This document shows positions 27,302-36,381 of a stretch of 40,065 bases of DNA, piece by piece (position 1 is the first letter of the stretch; every line of letters starts with the position of its first letter). The notes beneath the pieces are model-generated. The model was given only the letters and a program-made list of their open reading frames with translations. It was not told where the DNA came from and searched no databases. The position numbers and the translations under genes were made by a program. This stretch comes from Funiculus sociatus GB2-C1 (GTDB taxonomy: Bacteria; Cyanobacteriota; Cyanobacteriia; Cyanobacteriales; FACHB-T130): NCBI RefSeq assembly GCF_039962115.1, contig NZ_JAMPKJ010000054.1:1-40065 (forward strand), written 5' to 3'.

Positions 27302-28738
27302 ATGGGGCAAATGTTAAAGCAAATATGGCGATCGCTTGTAAGGTGGTTTCAGCGTTTATTTGGTTCCGACAACAGGCGGAAGCCTACACCGTCTTCGTTT
27401 CAACCGGAAACCCCTAAACCCCTGTCCGATACAGATTATGAATTTTTGTATACCCAACTGCTCGAAGGTGTAACGCATGGTTGGCAGCAGCCACGAGTTT
27501 TGCGTTTTTTTGAAAGTTTGGGCGATCGCGGCAGCCAAGCCCAATGGGTAGGATGGTTGCGTCGCTTTGGCGATAGATTATTGGCTTCACCTGTGCCAAA
27601 TAATGAGTTAGCAGCGCGGATGGTGCAGTTGGGTCAGATGGGGTGCGGCGAAATTAGCGATGTTTCCTATGAGATTGGGATGCAGCTATTGACTCGTTCT
27701 CCGGCACGAATGGGACAAAGAGAGCCTGTCTCTGAGCCTGTCTCTGAGATATTCGAGTACGAGGAGTACGAGCGCACTGAAGAAGCTCCGCCAGAAAATA
27801 ACCAGCCAGAGGAAAACCCAGAACTCAAGACAGTCACGTTGGATGAGTTGTTTGTAATGTTAGAGCAGGATGCTGGGTTACGCCAGCAAGTCGCCGAGCA
27901 ACTGCAAATTGACACAACCGATCCACAAGTGATTATTCAAGCATTGGTTAATCAATTCAATGCTGCCGATCAAGAGAATGCAGACCAACCAGCAGAGGAA
28001 GTATCCCAGCAAGCATCAGACGAAGCAGAAGCTTGGTTAAACCAAGGCGTTCAGCAAGTTCTAGCAGAAAATTTTCCAGAAGCGATCGCCAGTTTTGAGA
28101 GAGCCACCCAACTTAAACCCGACAACGAGGAAGCTTGGTACAGCAAGGGTATAGCCCTATCGCACTTAGGACAGTTTGAAGAAGCGATCGCTTCTTTAGA
28201 CAAAGCTCTGCAACTCAAACACAACTATCCCGAAGCCTGGAACCTGCGGGGATTTGCCCTACAAAACTTAAACCGATATGAAGAAGCGATCGCATCTTTA
28301 GACCAAGCGCTGCAATTCAAGCTTGACGATTGGCAATCTTGGATAGGTCGCGGCAATTGTGCCGCCAATTCAGTTAGTTATGACCCTCTGTTGGCTTCCT
28401 TAAGTCAATTGGCTCAAAACAATCCAAATTTGAACCAGCGCGGCTTTGAAGGGCAAATAGCTTGCTATCAGGAAGGGTTAAAATATGTCACCCAAGACAG
28501 CGATCCGGTCGGCTGGGGCATATTACATCAAGCTATCGGCAATGCTCATCATCAGAAAGGGCAGCGAGATTTTATGATCGATCCCTATTTTCACCAAGCT
28601 TTAGCCGAATACCAAGAGGCGCTAAAAACCCTTACAGAAGAAAATTTTCCAGATGCGTACCAGGCGATTTTGCAAGACATCCAGCAACTTCAGCTGGCTT
28701 TAGGGGAAACAAATGACGATATTTCCTCACCCAGTTAA
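27302..28738 (+). CDS. TPR-repeat protein
   Basis: The N-terminal 130 residues form a conserved-looking helical domain beginning with an amphipathic basic helix (MLKQIWRSLVRWFQRLFG) that could touch membranes. An acidic linker follows (EPPENNQPEENPE-type). Three consecutive tetratricopeptide repeats occupy about 240-345 (AWYSKGIALSHLGQFEEAIASL pattern, shown in part). A C-terminal helical part follows. TPRs mediate protein-protein contacts, and the partner is unknown. The HIP1 octamer encodes the same EAIA position in all three repeats, at exactly 102-nt spacing. An ATG at 27311 is an alternative start. Confidence 0.8.
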   Translation: MGQMLKQIWRSLVRWFQRLFGSDNRRKPTPSSFQPETPKPLSDTDYEFLYTQLLEGVTHGWQQPRVLRFFESLGDRGSQAQWVGWLRRFGDRLLASPVPNNELAARMVQLGQMGCGEISDVSYEIGMQLLTRSPARMGQREPVSEPVSEIFEYEEYERTEEAPPENNQPEENPELKTVTLDELFVMLEQDAGLRQQVAEQLQIDTTDPQVIIQALVNQFNAADQENADQPAEEVSQQASDEAEAWLNQGVQQVLAENFPEAIASFERATQLKPDNEEAWYSKGIALSHLGQFEEAIASLDKALQLKHNYPEAWNLRGFALQNLNRYEEAIASLDQALQFKLDDWQSWIGRGNCAANSVSYDPLLASLSQLAQNNPNLNQRGFEGQIACYQEGLKYVTQDSDPVGWGILHQAIGNAHHQKGQRDFMIDPYFHQALAEYQEALKTLTEENFPDAYQAILQDIQQLQLALGETNDDISSPS

Positions 28739-28908
28739 ATTGAAATACGACTGCGATCGCCCATAGTTCATTTTTTTTAATAGAATTGGCTGTCGTCAGT
28801 AAAATAGAACCAACCCAATCCAACACTCACTCCAACGACTGGGCAGATTTTCCCATCATTGGCAGCATCTAACTTTTTGTTAACCATCAACAACTAACAA
28901 CTACCTTG

Positions 28909-29799
28909 ATGCCCTTCTCACGTAAAATCAAAACTCTTTACACCGATGGAGCTTGCCGTGGCAACCCTGGCCCTGGCGGCTGGGGCGTTGTGGTTTATTT
29001 TAATGATGGATCGGTCTATGAAATGGGTGACGCAGATCCTGCAACCACAAATAACCGCATGGAAATGCAAGCAGCGATTGGTGCCTTAAAACTTGTCACT
29101 GCCACCGGACAACAAGAACCAGTCACACTCTACACTGATAGCGAATACCTGAGAAACGGTATTACCAAATGGGTTAAAGGCTGGAAAAAGAAGGGTTGGA
29201 AAACCTCGGAAGGTAAACCCGTTCTCAACAAAGACCTCTGGGAAATTCTTGATGAACTCAATTCCCAGCATATCGAGTGGCGGTATGTGCGGGGTCACGC
29301 AGGAAATGAAGGAAATGAGCGCTGCGATGAGATTGCCCGCGCTTTTGCCCTTGGCCGCGCCCCTGACCTGCAACAAACACAACCAGATGCCTTAATTAGT
29401 TCACAGGCTACCGATTCCATCGATCGGGAAACGATACAATCGAGTGACGTATCTTCTGACCCTCCTAACCTCGGCCTTGTCATGGTAGACTCTACTACTC
29501 CTCCGTCTCTTGATTCTCTGGACAATCTGCCCCGTGAAGTGAGAGTCGCCCAACTTCGCAACTTGATAGAAACTCTCCACGTAGCTGATGAAATAGCTGC
29601 TAAAGGCTATCTGATTACTAGCTCTGAATTAGCCGATCTAATGGATGTCAATGCCAGTGCTGTCACCAGTCGCGGCGACAACTGGGGTTGGCGCAATTGG
29701 GTGGTATCGCGAGTGCGCCGCGAGGGAAATCAAATTCTCTGGCAGCTGGAACGAGTGGATGAGGTAAACAGTAATTTTGAAGCAAGTGCTAATAGCTAA
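28909..29799 (+). CDS. rnhA: Ribonuclease HI with C-terminal extension
   Basis: It degrades RNA in RNA-DNA hybrids. The catalytic residues are visible as the Asp in YTDGACRGNPGPGG, the Glu in RMEMQAA, the Asp in YTDSEY and the Asp in NERCDEIAR. The basic handle KGWKKKGWKTSEGKPV is present. The RNase H domain ends near residue 155. A disordered Ser/Asp-rich linker leads to an extra domain of about 80 residues (LITSSELADLMDVNASAVTS) that looks like a helix-turn-helix. The standard enzyme is about 155 residues, so this is nearly twice that. The ATG at 28909 was preferred over the TTG at 28906. Confidence 0.9.
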   Translation: MPFSRKIKTLYTDGACRGNPGPGGWGVVVYFNDGSVYEMGDADPATTNNRMEMQAAIGALKLVTATGQQEPVTLYTDSEYLRNGITKWVKGWKKKGWKTSEGKPVLNKDLWEILDELNSQHIEWRYVRGHAGNEGNERCDEIARAFALGRAPDLQQTQPDALISSQATDSIDRETIQSSDVSSDPPNLGLVMVDSTTPPSLDSLDNLPREVRVAQLRNLIETLHVADEIAAKGYLITSSELADLMDVNASAVTSRGDNWGWRNWVVSRVRREGNQILWQLERVDEVNSNFEASANS

Positions 29800-29830
29800 T
29801 GGCTAATTGTCAACAGCCATTAGCTATTAG
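29789..29830. terminator. Perfect 16-bp hairpin between convergent rnhA and cruG
   Basis: CTAATAGCTAATGGCT (29789-29804) pairs fully with AGCCATTAGCTATTAG (29815-29830) across a 10-nt loop. It overlaps the rnhA stop and ends 2 nt before the cruG stop. It lacks a long T run, so it may be a weak bidirectional terminator. Its sequence belongs to the TTAGCCA repeat family. Confidence 0.6.
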
Positions 29831-29831
29831 T

Positions 29832-31187
29832 TTATCCATAATTCCGCCCCCGCCACTGCTTTGGAGTGCGGAAGGCAGACAAGAAAATTCGCAACACTGC
29901 CAAGGGATCTGCGAGAGGAGAAAGATAAAAGTAAACAGGTAAATGCAGAAACGGAAAATTTCGCGTCTCTACACGATCGTTTAAGGGGGCGACATGGGGC
30001 GATCGCATGAAGCTTTCATATGAGGGCGCGATCGCTAAAAGCAAGGCAAACCTAATCAAAAGCAGAAATAAGTTCAGCCCGGCTGCCGCTAGGACAGGTA
30101 TTGAAGAATTCCCCATTACCAGCCAACTTAGTAAAATAAAGGATGCTAATAGGGGTAGACCTTGAGTGCAAGTAAGCAACCACAAATCGCCCCATATCTG
30201 ACCACTTGATGACGCATCTTTGAGATCAAGCGATCGCCCCCACTCATTCCAGGTTTCAGCTGCTCCCTCATACATCCGCACCTTCAAGACCTTAGCCCCA
30301 TCCAGAAAGCCCACCTTAAAGCCACCGGAAGCGATGTTACGAGCAAGAGTCACATCGTCACAAAAAGAACTCTTAGCACTGGTATACCCCCCCACAGCCT
30401 CTAAAACCGAGCGACGACACAGGAAACACTGACCATTCGCCATCACTCGCGACGGATCTTGAGTATTTGTCCCCGCCGGATCGAATCGGTACAGTAGAGT
30501 CATTAACAGTGCTGGTTGCAGCCACCATTCCCCAGGATATTTGAGGATAAACTGCGGCGACAGAGAAACCAAATCGTAACCTTCCGCCTCTGCTGCCTTT
30601 ACCAAACCAGCAACTAAGCCCGGACTAGGCTGAGTATCGGCATCAAGACCCAAAAACCATTTTGGGGATTGGGAATTGGGGATTGGGGATTGGGAATTGG
30701 GGATTGGGGATTGGGAATTGTCCCCAGCCCCTTGTCCCCAGTCCCCAGTCCCCAGCCCCCAGTCCCCAGCCCCCAACCCTGCCATATGCAAAAAGCCATT
30801 ATGCAAAGCCCAAGGACGACCCACCCAGCCAGAGGGGAGAGGGTCATCATTAATTAGGCGAAATCGGGGGTCTTTTTGCTGTGCTGCTTTTACTAAATCT
30901 GGCGTTCCATCTTGGGAACGACTATCAACGACGATAATTTCTCGGACTTCGTAGCTTTGGCGCGTTAACCCTGCTAAACAAGGACTAATTCGCTCTGCCT
31001 CGTTTAAAGTAGGAACCACCACACTGACTGCACCGAAAAGTTCCGGCGTGGCAGTGTGGGGTTCAACAGGCGATCGCCTAGAAGGCCCTTTCAACAGCCG
31101 CGAAAGCAGAATAAATGCTGCTGGTGCTTGAATCAACAGCAGCAAGAGCGATATTGCGCTCTGTAGTATTAACCAATCGACGCTCAC
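29832..31187 (-). CDS. cruG: Myxol 2'-O-glycosyltransferase CruG, with repeat insertion
   Basis: CruG attaches the sugar to myxol, giving myxoxanthophyll, a cyanobacterial membrane carotenoid glycoside. It is a GT2 enzyme with an N-terminal membrane helix (about 5-32), [31 protein letters not shown], the DxD motif [12 protein letters not shown] (about 179-190), CDDVTLAR and C-terminal membrane segments. Residues about 137-176, immediately before the DxD strand, are repeat-encoded (GDWGLGT and SQSPIPN heptapeptides). That makes the protein 451 residues, about 40 longer than expected. It overlaps cruF by 4 nt. Activity depends on whether the insertion is tolerated as a surface loop. Confidence 0.85.
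   Translation of the reverse strand: MSVDWLILQSAISLLLLLIQAPAAFILLSRLLKGPSRRSPVEPHTATPELFGAVSVVVPTLNEAERISPCLAGLTRQSYEVREIIVVDSRSQDGTPDLVKAAQQKDPRFRLINDDPLPSGWVGRPWALHNGFLHMAGLGAGDWGLGTGDWGQGAGDNSQSPIPNSQSPIPNSQSPKWFLGLDADTQPSPGLVAGLVKAAEAEGYDLVSLSPQFILKYPGEWWLQPALLMTLLYRFDPAGTNTQDPSRVMANGQCFLCRRSVLEAVGGYTSAKSSFCDDVTLARNIASGGFKVGFLDGAKVLKVRMYEGAAETWNEWGRSLDLKDASSSGQIWGDLWLLTCTQGLPLLASFILLSWLVMGNSSIPVLAAAGLNLFLLLIRFALLLAIAPSYESFMRSPHVAPLNDRVETRNFPFLHLPVYFYLSPLADPLAVLRIFLSAFRTPKQWRGRNYG
30663..30780. repeat. Bipartite heptamer repeat, locus 3, inside cruG
   Basis: Eight GGGGATT/GGGAATT units (30663-30720) are followed by about eight CCCCAGT/CCCCAGC units (30721-30778). Three 7-nt units equal seven codons, so the tract stays open in the cruG frame and yields heptapeptides. 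Layout and units match loci 1 (12321) and 2 (15113). Confidence 0.92.
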
Positions 31188-32104
31188 TTCACCGCCACTT
31201 TGACTTGAGTAACTGGAATTTCTGGCTTCATACTGGCAGGAGTTTCAGTTGTGGATTCTTTTACATCTGCTGGTTTTGCCAACTGCCATAGTGTCAAAGC
31301 CGGAATGACACCGACAATAACTCCCAACGAGACTGGTATCCAATACCCAGCGGCCAAGCTCAATCCAGCTGCATAACCAAAGTTACTTAGATAAATGGTG
31401 AGTGGGAAACCCAGCTGACTGCGCTCCAATAGAATCGGTGTCTTTCTCCACAACATTGCTCCCACACCGATAAATAGCGAGCTAGTGCCAAACCAACCCG
31501 CATAGTTTCGGTAGGGTGTGCCAAAGAAGGCTCCTGGGTGTTCCCAATACCAAAAAGGCACCATCGTCTGACTCATTGCTGGCTCCAGGGCAAAATCCCA
31601 AGAGGTGAACATCATAGCAGCAAGAGCGATCGCGCCCACATAGCGAACCAAACTTGGATTTTGCCGAGTTTTTAGACCCGCACAAGCAATTAAATAGGAA
31701 ACCAATCCCATATAAAACCAGGACAAGGGAATAGTGAAAGGCACCAGTCCACCAATCTTATACCCCAAGCCATTCAGGTAGCTGTAGTCCCCAAAGGGAA
31801 AGCCTGTACTGGTTCCCAGCAGTTCGCTCCCCAAAGACAGACACACCGCTGGCAACATGAAAGTCAGCCAGTGCCATAGCCCCAGCTTTCTGTACGCATA
31901 AATGGCAACGGCGATGGTTCCCAAGACGATATTAACCACGCCACCCCCAGCCATACTCCACTGGAATGCAGTCTGCCCCGTTTCCCCTAAATTCATAATT
32001 AGTTCAGGATGGGGTACGACCAGCACCAGTCCCGCCAGTCCAAAAACCATCGTTACAATATGACCAACCAGGCAGAAACGCTCGACAGTGACAAGTTGCT
32101 TCAT
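31184..32104 (-). CDS. cruF: Carotenoid 1',2'-hydratase CruF
   Basis: CruF hydrates the psi end of gamma-carotene derivatives during myxoxanthophyll synthesis. It is a 306-residue integral membrane protein with about seven to eight hydrophobic segments. The conserved stretch TGFPFGDYSYLNGLGYKIGG and the downstream FTSWDFALEPAM identify the carotenoid biosynthesis protein family (DUF422). The adjacent overlapping cruG gives the same pair as in Synechococcus sp. PCC 7002, where both were defined. The C-terminal tail is hydrophilic (Thr/Lys/Glu/Pro-rich). Confidence 0.9.
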   Translation of the reverse strand: MKQLVTVERFCLVGHIVTMVFGLAGLVLVVPHPELIMNLGETGQTAFQWSMAGGGVVNIVLGTIAVAIYAYRKLGLWHWLTFMLPAVCLSLGSELLGTSTGFPFGDYSYLNGLGYKIGGLVPFTIPLSWFYMGLVSYLIACAGLKTRQNPSLVRYVGAIALAAMMFTSWDFALEPAMSQTMVPFWYWEHPGAFFGTPYRNYAGWFGTSSLFIGVGAMLWRKTPILLERSQLGFPLTIYLSNFGYAAGLSLAAGYWIPVSLGVIVGVIPALTLWQLAKPADVKESTTETPASMKPEIPVTQVKVAVK

Positions 32105-32434
32105 TGCAAAATTCTAAGTTGATATTTTCTTAATAGTAGTTTACAAATGTTTGTCAACTAAACCCACCAAAAGCAGCAGGGGCTTTTGCTAATAGTTAGC
32201 GAACAGTTGGAAAGTTCCAACCTTCCAACCTTTCAACCTCTAGCGACAACCTATAACAGTTGCAATCAATTCGTCATCTTCGGCGGACAGGAGGGGAAAG
32301 CAGTTAAGATATTGGCAGCAACACCCAGTAAGAGCCAGCGGCTTTTTCACAAAAAAAACTGTTGGTCGTCTCTGTTCTAGGCTGGCTCTACAGTGCAGCT
32401 TAGCCTACACCATCTGCTTCATGGTTCTTCCAAC
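32105..32434. promoter_or_regulatory. Divergent cruF/GNAT spacer with hairpins
   Basis: This 330-nt region has CAAAAGC/GCTTTTG (32168-32174, 32182-32188) and a short TTCCAAC-type repeat (32206-32238). It also has a long-range 9-bp pair, AGAGCCAGC/GCTGGCTCT (32331-32339, 32381-32389), enclosing an A-rich loop. The last pair would sit in the leader of the GNAT gene. No open frame with coding character was found. Confidence 0.5.
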
Positions 32435-33709
32435 ATGACTTCATTTCTGCCTAAAGAAACCAAAACAGCGATCCGCCCAGTTCAATACCGCGATCTGGAT
32501 GCGATCGCACAGCTTGCCGCCGAAGAACTTGAGGGAGGGAACCCAGCCTCCTCAACGGCTCTTGCTACGCAGGTACATCGTGTTAGACCCTGGTTTGGTC
32601 CGCTGAAGTTTTTGAGTTGGTTTCCCAACCCTTGTCAGCATACCTTTAATGTTTATGTCGCGGAGCAGGATAACCAGATTCGCGGCACGATTCAGGTGTC
32701 ACCTTTTAACCGCACAGGCAGCACTTGGCGGGTTGAACGGGTGTTAGTGGAGACAGGAAGCCCGACGGAAATAGGCTCCGGGCTGTTGCGTCATTGCTTT
32801 GAGGCGATCGTCGAAGCTCGTACCTGGTTGCTGGAAGTGAATATCCACAATAAAGCGGGGCTAGCTCTTTACCGACAGAACGGTTTTCAGCCTTTGGCGC
32901 AGCTAACTTACTGGGCGATCGCGCCAGAATTGCTCTCGTCGTTACAAGATCGAGAACCCGATTTACCCAATCTCCTTCCCGTAAGTAACGCTGATGCCCA
33001 ACTGCTATGCCAGTTGGATACAGTTTCTATGCCGCCTTTGTTGCGTCAGGTGTTTGACCGCAACATCCATGACTTCAAAACCAGCGTTGTTAACAGTTTC
33101 CTCACCAATCTAAAGCACTGGTTGGGCAAAACACACAGCGTTAGTGGCTATGTGTTTGAACCGCAGCGCAAGGCTGCAATTGGCTATTTTCAGATTTTTC
33201 TTTCGCGCGATGGTTCTCAACCCCATGTCGCCGAGTTGACCGTACATCCAGCCTACACCTGGCTGTACCCAGAATTGCTTTCACAAATGGCTCAAATTGT
33301 CAAGGATTACCCCGCACAATCCCTGCAACTGGCTTCTGCTGACTATCAGCCAGAACGCGAAGAATATTTGGAACAGTTGGGAGCCGAGCGGATTTCCCAT
33401 TCCCTACTGATGTCTCGTTCCGTCTGGCACAAGTTGCGCGAGGCAAAACCGCTCTCTTTAGAAGGGCTACAATTAGCTGAAATGCTCCAAGGTCTTCAGC
33501 CGGCACATAAACCAATACCGGGGCGGATGTCTTGGCTCAAGTCCAAACAGAAGAAGCAAATACCAGCCGAGGCTCCGAAGGATTCACCATTGCCGTTAAA
33601 CGGTTCAACAGTGCTAAACTCACAGAATCTGGAGGCAACAAAAACCAACCCGAACGACCGGGGAAAAGATAATGGAGAGAATCTCGGCCCTGGGGTTGGA
33701 TGTCGGTAA
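32435..33709 (+). CDS. GNAT-family N-acetyltransferase
   Basis: The N-terminal half is a GNAT domain (IRPVQYRDLDAIAQLAAEE; ERVLVETG; LLEVNIHNKAGLALYRQNGF, the last containing the acetyl-CoA-binding region). The second half has a weaker, related fold (HVAELTVHPAYTWLYPELLSQM) and a basic, low-complexity tail. The substrate is unknown. The frame opens with a GTG at 32393, but the ATG at 32435 (MTSFLPKE) lies closer to the conserved domain and is preferred, giving 424 residues. The 3' end overlaps the ruvX start by 38 nt, so the two are probably cotranscribed. Confidence 0.78.
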   Translation: MTSFLPKETKTAIRPVQYRDLDAIAQLAAEELEGGNPASSTALATQVHRVRPWFGPLKFLSWFPNPCQHTFNVYVAEQDNQIRGTIQVSPFNRTGSTWRVERVLVETGSPTEIGSGLLRHCFEAIVEARTWLLEVNIHNKAGLALYRQNGFQPLAQLTYWAIAPELLSSLQDREPDLPNLLPVSNADAQLLCQLDTVSMPPLLRQVFDRNIHDFKTSVVNSFLTNLKHWLGKTHSVSGYVFEPQRKAAIGYFQIFLSRDGSQPHVAELTVHPAYTWLYPELLSQMAQIVKDYPAQSLQLASADYQPEREEYLEQLGAERISHSLLMSRSVWHKLREAKPLSLEGLQLAEMLQGLQPAHKPIPGRMSWLKSKQKKQIPAEAPKDSPLPLNGSTVLNSQNLEATKTNPNDRGKDNGENLGPGVGCR

Positions 33710-34145
33710 AAAGCGCGTTGGGGTGGCAGGTTGTGATGGCACTGGTTTGATTGCCACTGGGATTGCCACAATTGAGCGCATTTCATTTGAGCGAGATGTA
33801 GAGCAACTGCAACAGCTGGTTGAGGAGCGACAAGCGCAAGTTCTTGTTGTGGGCTTACCTTATTCGATGGATGGGACGCTGGGTTTCCAGGCGAAGCAGG
33901 TGCAGAAATTTGCCGAACGCATGGCTGAAGCTCTCCAGTTACCTCTAGAGTATGTGGATGAGCGGCTGACATCCTATGAGGCAGAGGAACTGATCAGAGA
34001 AGAGAAGCGATCGCCTGCTCACAACAAAGCTCTGATTGACCGTAAGGCAGCAGCTTTGATCTTGCAACGCTGGTTAGATGAGCGTCGGACAAAACTTAGG
34101 AAGTTATCCTTATCGCCTAGTCAATCACTAATGACTGATGACTAA
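33672..34145 (+). CDS. ruvX: RuvX/YqgF-type Holliday junction resolvase-like nuclease
   Basis: This is an RNase H-fold nuclease linked to pre-16S rRNA 5' processing and proposed as a Holliday junction resolvase. The motifs LGLDVGKKRVGVA (first acidic residue), VVGLPYSMDGT, YVDERLTSYEAEE and IDRKAAALILQRWL are all in place. At 157 residues it is typical. It starts within the GNAT gene. The C-terminal codons run into a CTAATGACTGATGACTAA-type repeat. Confidence 0.93.
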   Translation: MERISALGLDVGKKRVGVAGCDGTGLIATGIATIERISFERDVEQLQQLVEERQAQVLVVGLPYSMDGTLGFQAKQVQKFAERMAEALQLPLEYVDERLTSYEAEELIREEKRSPAHNKALIDRKAAALILQRWLDERRTKLRKLSLSPSQSLMTDD

Positions 34146-34199
34146 CCAAATTAAGTGGTAATATGAGAGATTGCTGCATTCTATTAAATTACTTTCCCC

Positions 34200-34469
34200 A
34201 TGACTCTGCCGCAACAGCGTAAACACGAAATTATGACCGAGTACCAGGTTCACGAAACTGATACCGGATCGACCGATCTCCAGATTGCCATGCTGACGGA
34301 ACGAATCAATCGTCTTAGCACTCACCTGAGAGCCAACAAGAAAGATCATGCTTCAAGGCGGGGTCTGTTAAAGATGATTGGTACCAGAAAGCGTCTCTTG
34401 TCCTATCTGCAAAAGGAAGACAGACCACGCTATCAAGCCTTAATTGGCCGTCTCGGTATTCGCGGTTAA
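34200..34469 (+). CDS. rpsO: 30S ribosomal protein S15
   Basis: S15 binds the central domain of 16S rRNA. The 89 residues fit exactly, with the conserved [19 protein letters not shown] and [21 protein letters not shown]. No purine-rich ribosome binding site precedes the ATG. The PAM68 gene follows after 14 nt, so the two form an operon. Confidence 0.97.
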   Translation: MTLPQQRKHEIMTEYQVHETDTGSTDLQIAMLTERINRLSTHLRANKKDHASRRGLLKMIGTRKRLLSYLQKEDRPRYQALIGRLGIRG

Positions 34470-34483
34470 AGAACTTTTTACCT

Positions 34484-34936
34484 ATGTCTGAAGAATCCCA
34501 ACGCGATCGCTTACCTTTTGAACCCAAGAAGAATCGCAAAAAAGCGGCGAAAACCCCAGCGAAACCCTCTAGCATGGCTAAAGAGAATCCTCAGCAGCCG
34601 AACCAAAAGCCTGAGTCAACGGCAGTGCCAGAAGTGGTGAGTAAGCGCATGGTGAGCCGGATAGCTCTTTTTTGCGGGATTCCCACTGCGTTAGGCATCT
34701 TAACTTTTATCGTTAGCTATGTAGTAGTTAGCCAACAATGGTTAAAGTTGCCTAACGTCGCAGTTGTACTTGTGAGTATGGGCTTTTTTGGTCTGGGTGT
34801 CCTGGGATTAAGTTACGGGGTGATTTCCGCCTCTTGGGATGAAGAGATACCTGGGAGTAAACTAGGCTGGAAAGAGTTCACCACGAACTGGGGGCGACTG
34901 ACATCGGCATGGCGGTCGGCTGGGCAAAAAGATTAA
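34484..34936 (+). CDS. pam68: PAM68-family photosystem II assembly protein
   Basis: PAM68 (sll0933 in Synechocystis) assists early photosystem II assembly and CP43/CP47 integration. The N-terminal 55 residues are Lys/Pro/Gln-rich and cytoplasmic. Two membrane segments follow (about 60-83 and 90-113), then the conserved ISASWDEEIPGSKLGWKEF. Length is 150 residues. It lies 14 nt after rpsO and before a terminator at 35020. Confidence 0.88.
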   Translation: MSEESQRDRLPFEPKKNRKKAAKTPAKPSSMAKENPQQPNQKPESTAVPEVVSKRMVSRIALFCGIPTALGILTFIVSYVVVSQQWLKLPNVAVVLVSMGFFGLGVLGLSYGVISASWDEEIPGSKLGWKEFTTNWGRLTSAWRSAGQKD

Positions 34937-35019
34937 TTACATCCAGCTGGAACGCTAACAGTTTGAAGGTGAGTTTTAGTTATAAGTTGTTAGAAAACAC
35001 TAACATCGGTTTCACTCTT

Positions 35020-35050
35020 CCCCTGGGGTTAAAATCCCAGGCTATTTTTG
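35020..35050 (+). terminator. Rho-independent terminator after pam68
   Basis: CCTGGG (35022-35027) and CCCAGG (35036-35041) form a short stem followed by CTATTTTTGTTTG. It closes the rpsO-pam68 unit before aroF. Confidence 0.75.
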
Positions 35051-35168
35051 TTTGTTACGGGCGATCGCTTAAATGGCAATCTATGTAGGTAAGGCTGCTA
35101 TTGCGATCGCTGGTAAATTTTGAGGAGCGAGATCAGCACACAAGCAACCGAATCATGGAGTTGAAAAA

Positions 35169-36227
35169 ATGATTGTAGTCATGAAAGTTGGTACTCCAGA
35201 GGTCGAGATTGAGCGCGTTAGCTCTGAACTCGGCACTTGGGGACTGACCCCAGAAAAAATTGTTGGGAAGCACAAGGTAGTATTGGGTCTTGTCGGCGAA
35301 ACCGCTGACCTCGACCCCCTCCAGATGCAAGAAATTAGCCCTTGGGTTGAACAGGTTCTGCGGGTTGAGCAGCCTTTCAAACGAGCAAGTCGCGATTATC
35401 GTCATGGTGAAGCTAGCGATGTTGTAGTATCAACTCCTAACGGCGCTGTCACCTTTGGCGAAAACCATCCTTTAGTAGTGGTGGCTGGGCCTTGCTCGGT
35501 TGAGAATGAAGAAATGATTATTGAAACCGCACGTCGAGTCAAGGCGGCGGGAGCGCAGTTTTTGCGCGGCGGTGCCTATAAGCCTCGGACTTCGCCCTAT
35601 GCTTTTCAAGGACACGGTGAAAGTGCCTTGAATTTGCTGGCGGCGGCACGGGAAGCGACAGGCTTAGGTATTATTACAGAATTGATGGATAGCCCTGAAT
35701 TGGATGTGGTGGCAGAATTTGCCGACGTGATCCAAATCGGTGCCAGAAATATGCAAAATTTCTCCCTGTTGAAGAAAGTAGGAGCGCAGGAAAAGCCTGT
35801 GCTGCTGAAGCGGGGAATGGCGGCGACGATTGAAGATTGGTTGATGGCGGCAGAATACATTTTGGCAGCTGGCAACCCAAATGTGATTTTGTGCGAACGC
35901 GGTATCCGCACCTTTGACCGTCAATATGCGCGGAATACGCTGGATTTGTCGGCAATTCCAGTCCTGAGAACTTTGACTCACCTACCAATTATGATTGACC
36001 CCAGTCACGGCACTGGTAAGTCTGAATATGTGCCTGCAATGGCGATGGCATCTATCGCTGCTGGTGCTGACTCGTTGATGATTGAAGTCCACCCCAACCC
36101 GAAGAAAGCCCTTTCGGACGGCCCTCAATCTCTGACACCAGAGCGTTTCGACCGCTTAATGCAAGAGATGTCTGTAATTGGCAAAGCCGTAGGTCGCTGG
36201 CCTGAACCTGCTGTTGTTTTGGCTTAG
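35169..36227 (+). CDS. aroF: 3-deoxy-7-phosphoheptulonate synthase (AroF, type I-beta)
   Basis: It condenses phosphoenolpyruvate and erythrose 4-phosphate, the first step of the shikimate pathway. An N-terminal ferredoxin-like regulatory domain (about 1-75) precedes the TIM barrel. Barrel motifs include VVVAGPCSVENEEM, GGAYKPRTSPYAFQG, IGARNMQNFSLL, VLLKRGMAATIEDW and IMIDPSHGTGKSEYV. The 352 residues fit the type I-beta family. GGAG precedes the start. A terminator with eight T residues follows directly. Confidence 0.96.
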   Translation: MIVVMKVGTPEVEIERVSSELGTWGLTPEKIVGKHKVVLGLVGETADLDPLQMQEISPWVEQVLRVEQPFKRASRDYRHGEASDVVVSTPNGAVTFGENHPLVVVAGPCSVENEEMIIETARRVKAAGAQFLRGGAYKPRTSPYAFQGHGESALNLLAAAREATGLGIITELMDSPELDVVAEFADVIQIGARNMQNFSLLKKVGAQEKPVLLKRGMAATIEDWLMAAEYILAAGNPNVILCERGIRTFDRQYARNTLDLSAIPVLRTLTHLPIMIDPSHGTGKSEYVPAMAMASIAAGADSLMIEVHPNPKKALSDGPQSLTPERFDRLMQEMSVIGKAVGRWPEPAVVLA

Positions 36228-36233
36228 AGCTAC

Positions 36234-36263
36234 AAGGGTGGGCAAATGCTCACCCTTTTTTTT
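36234..36263 (+). terminator. Rho-independent terminator of aroF
   Basis: AAGGGTGGGC (36234-36243) and GCTCACCCTT (36248-36257) pair with one G-U, with a 4-nt loop, and are followed by a T tract to 36263. It starts 7 nt after the aroF stop. Confidence 0.93.
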
Positions 36264-36381
36264 ATGAATGCGTATGAATGTGATCGCTTTCAAATGAAAT
36301 TTGACATTTTTACCAAAATATGTAACAAAAAGGTTGAGAAGATGGCGATCGCTCTCAAATAAATAATATTTGCCAACAAAG

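Noticed and set aside
30614-30954. Several 60-90 codon frames over the cruG repeat, with heptapeptide sequences
   Set aside because: A 7-nt repeat without stops is open in all frames, so these are products of the repeat and not genes.
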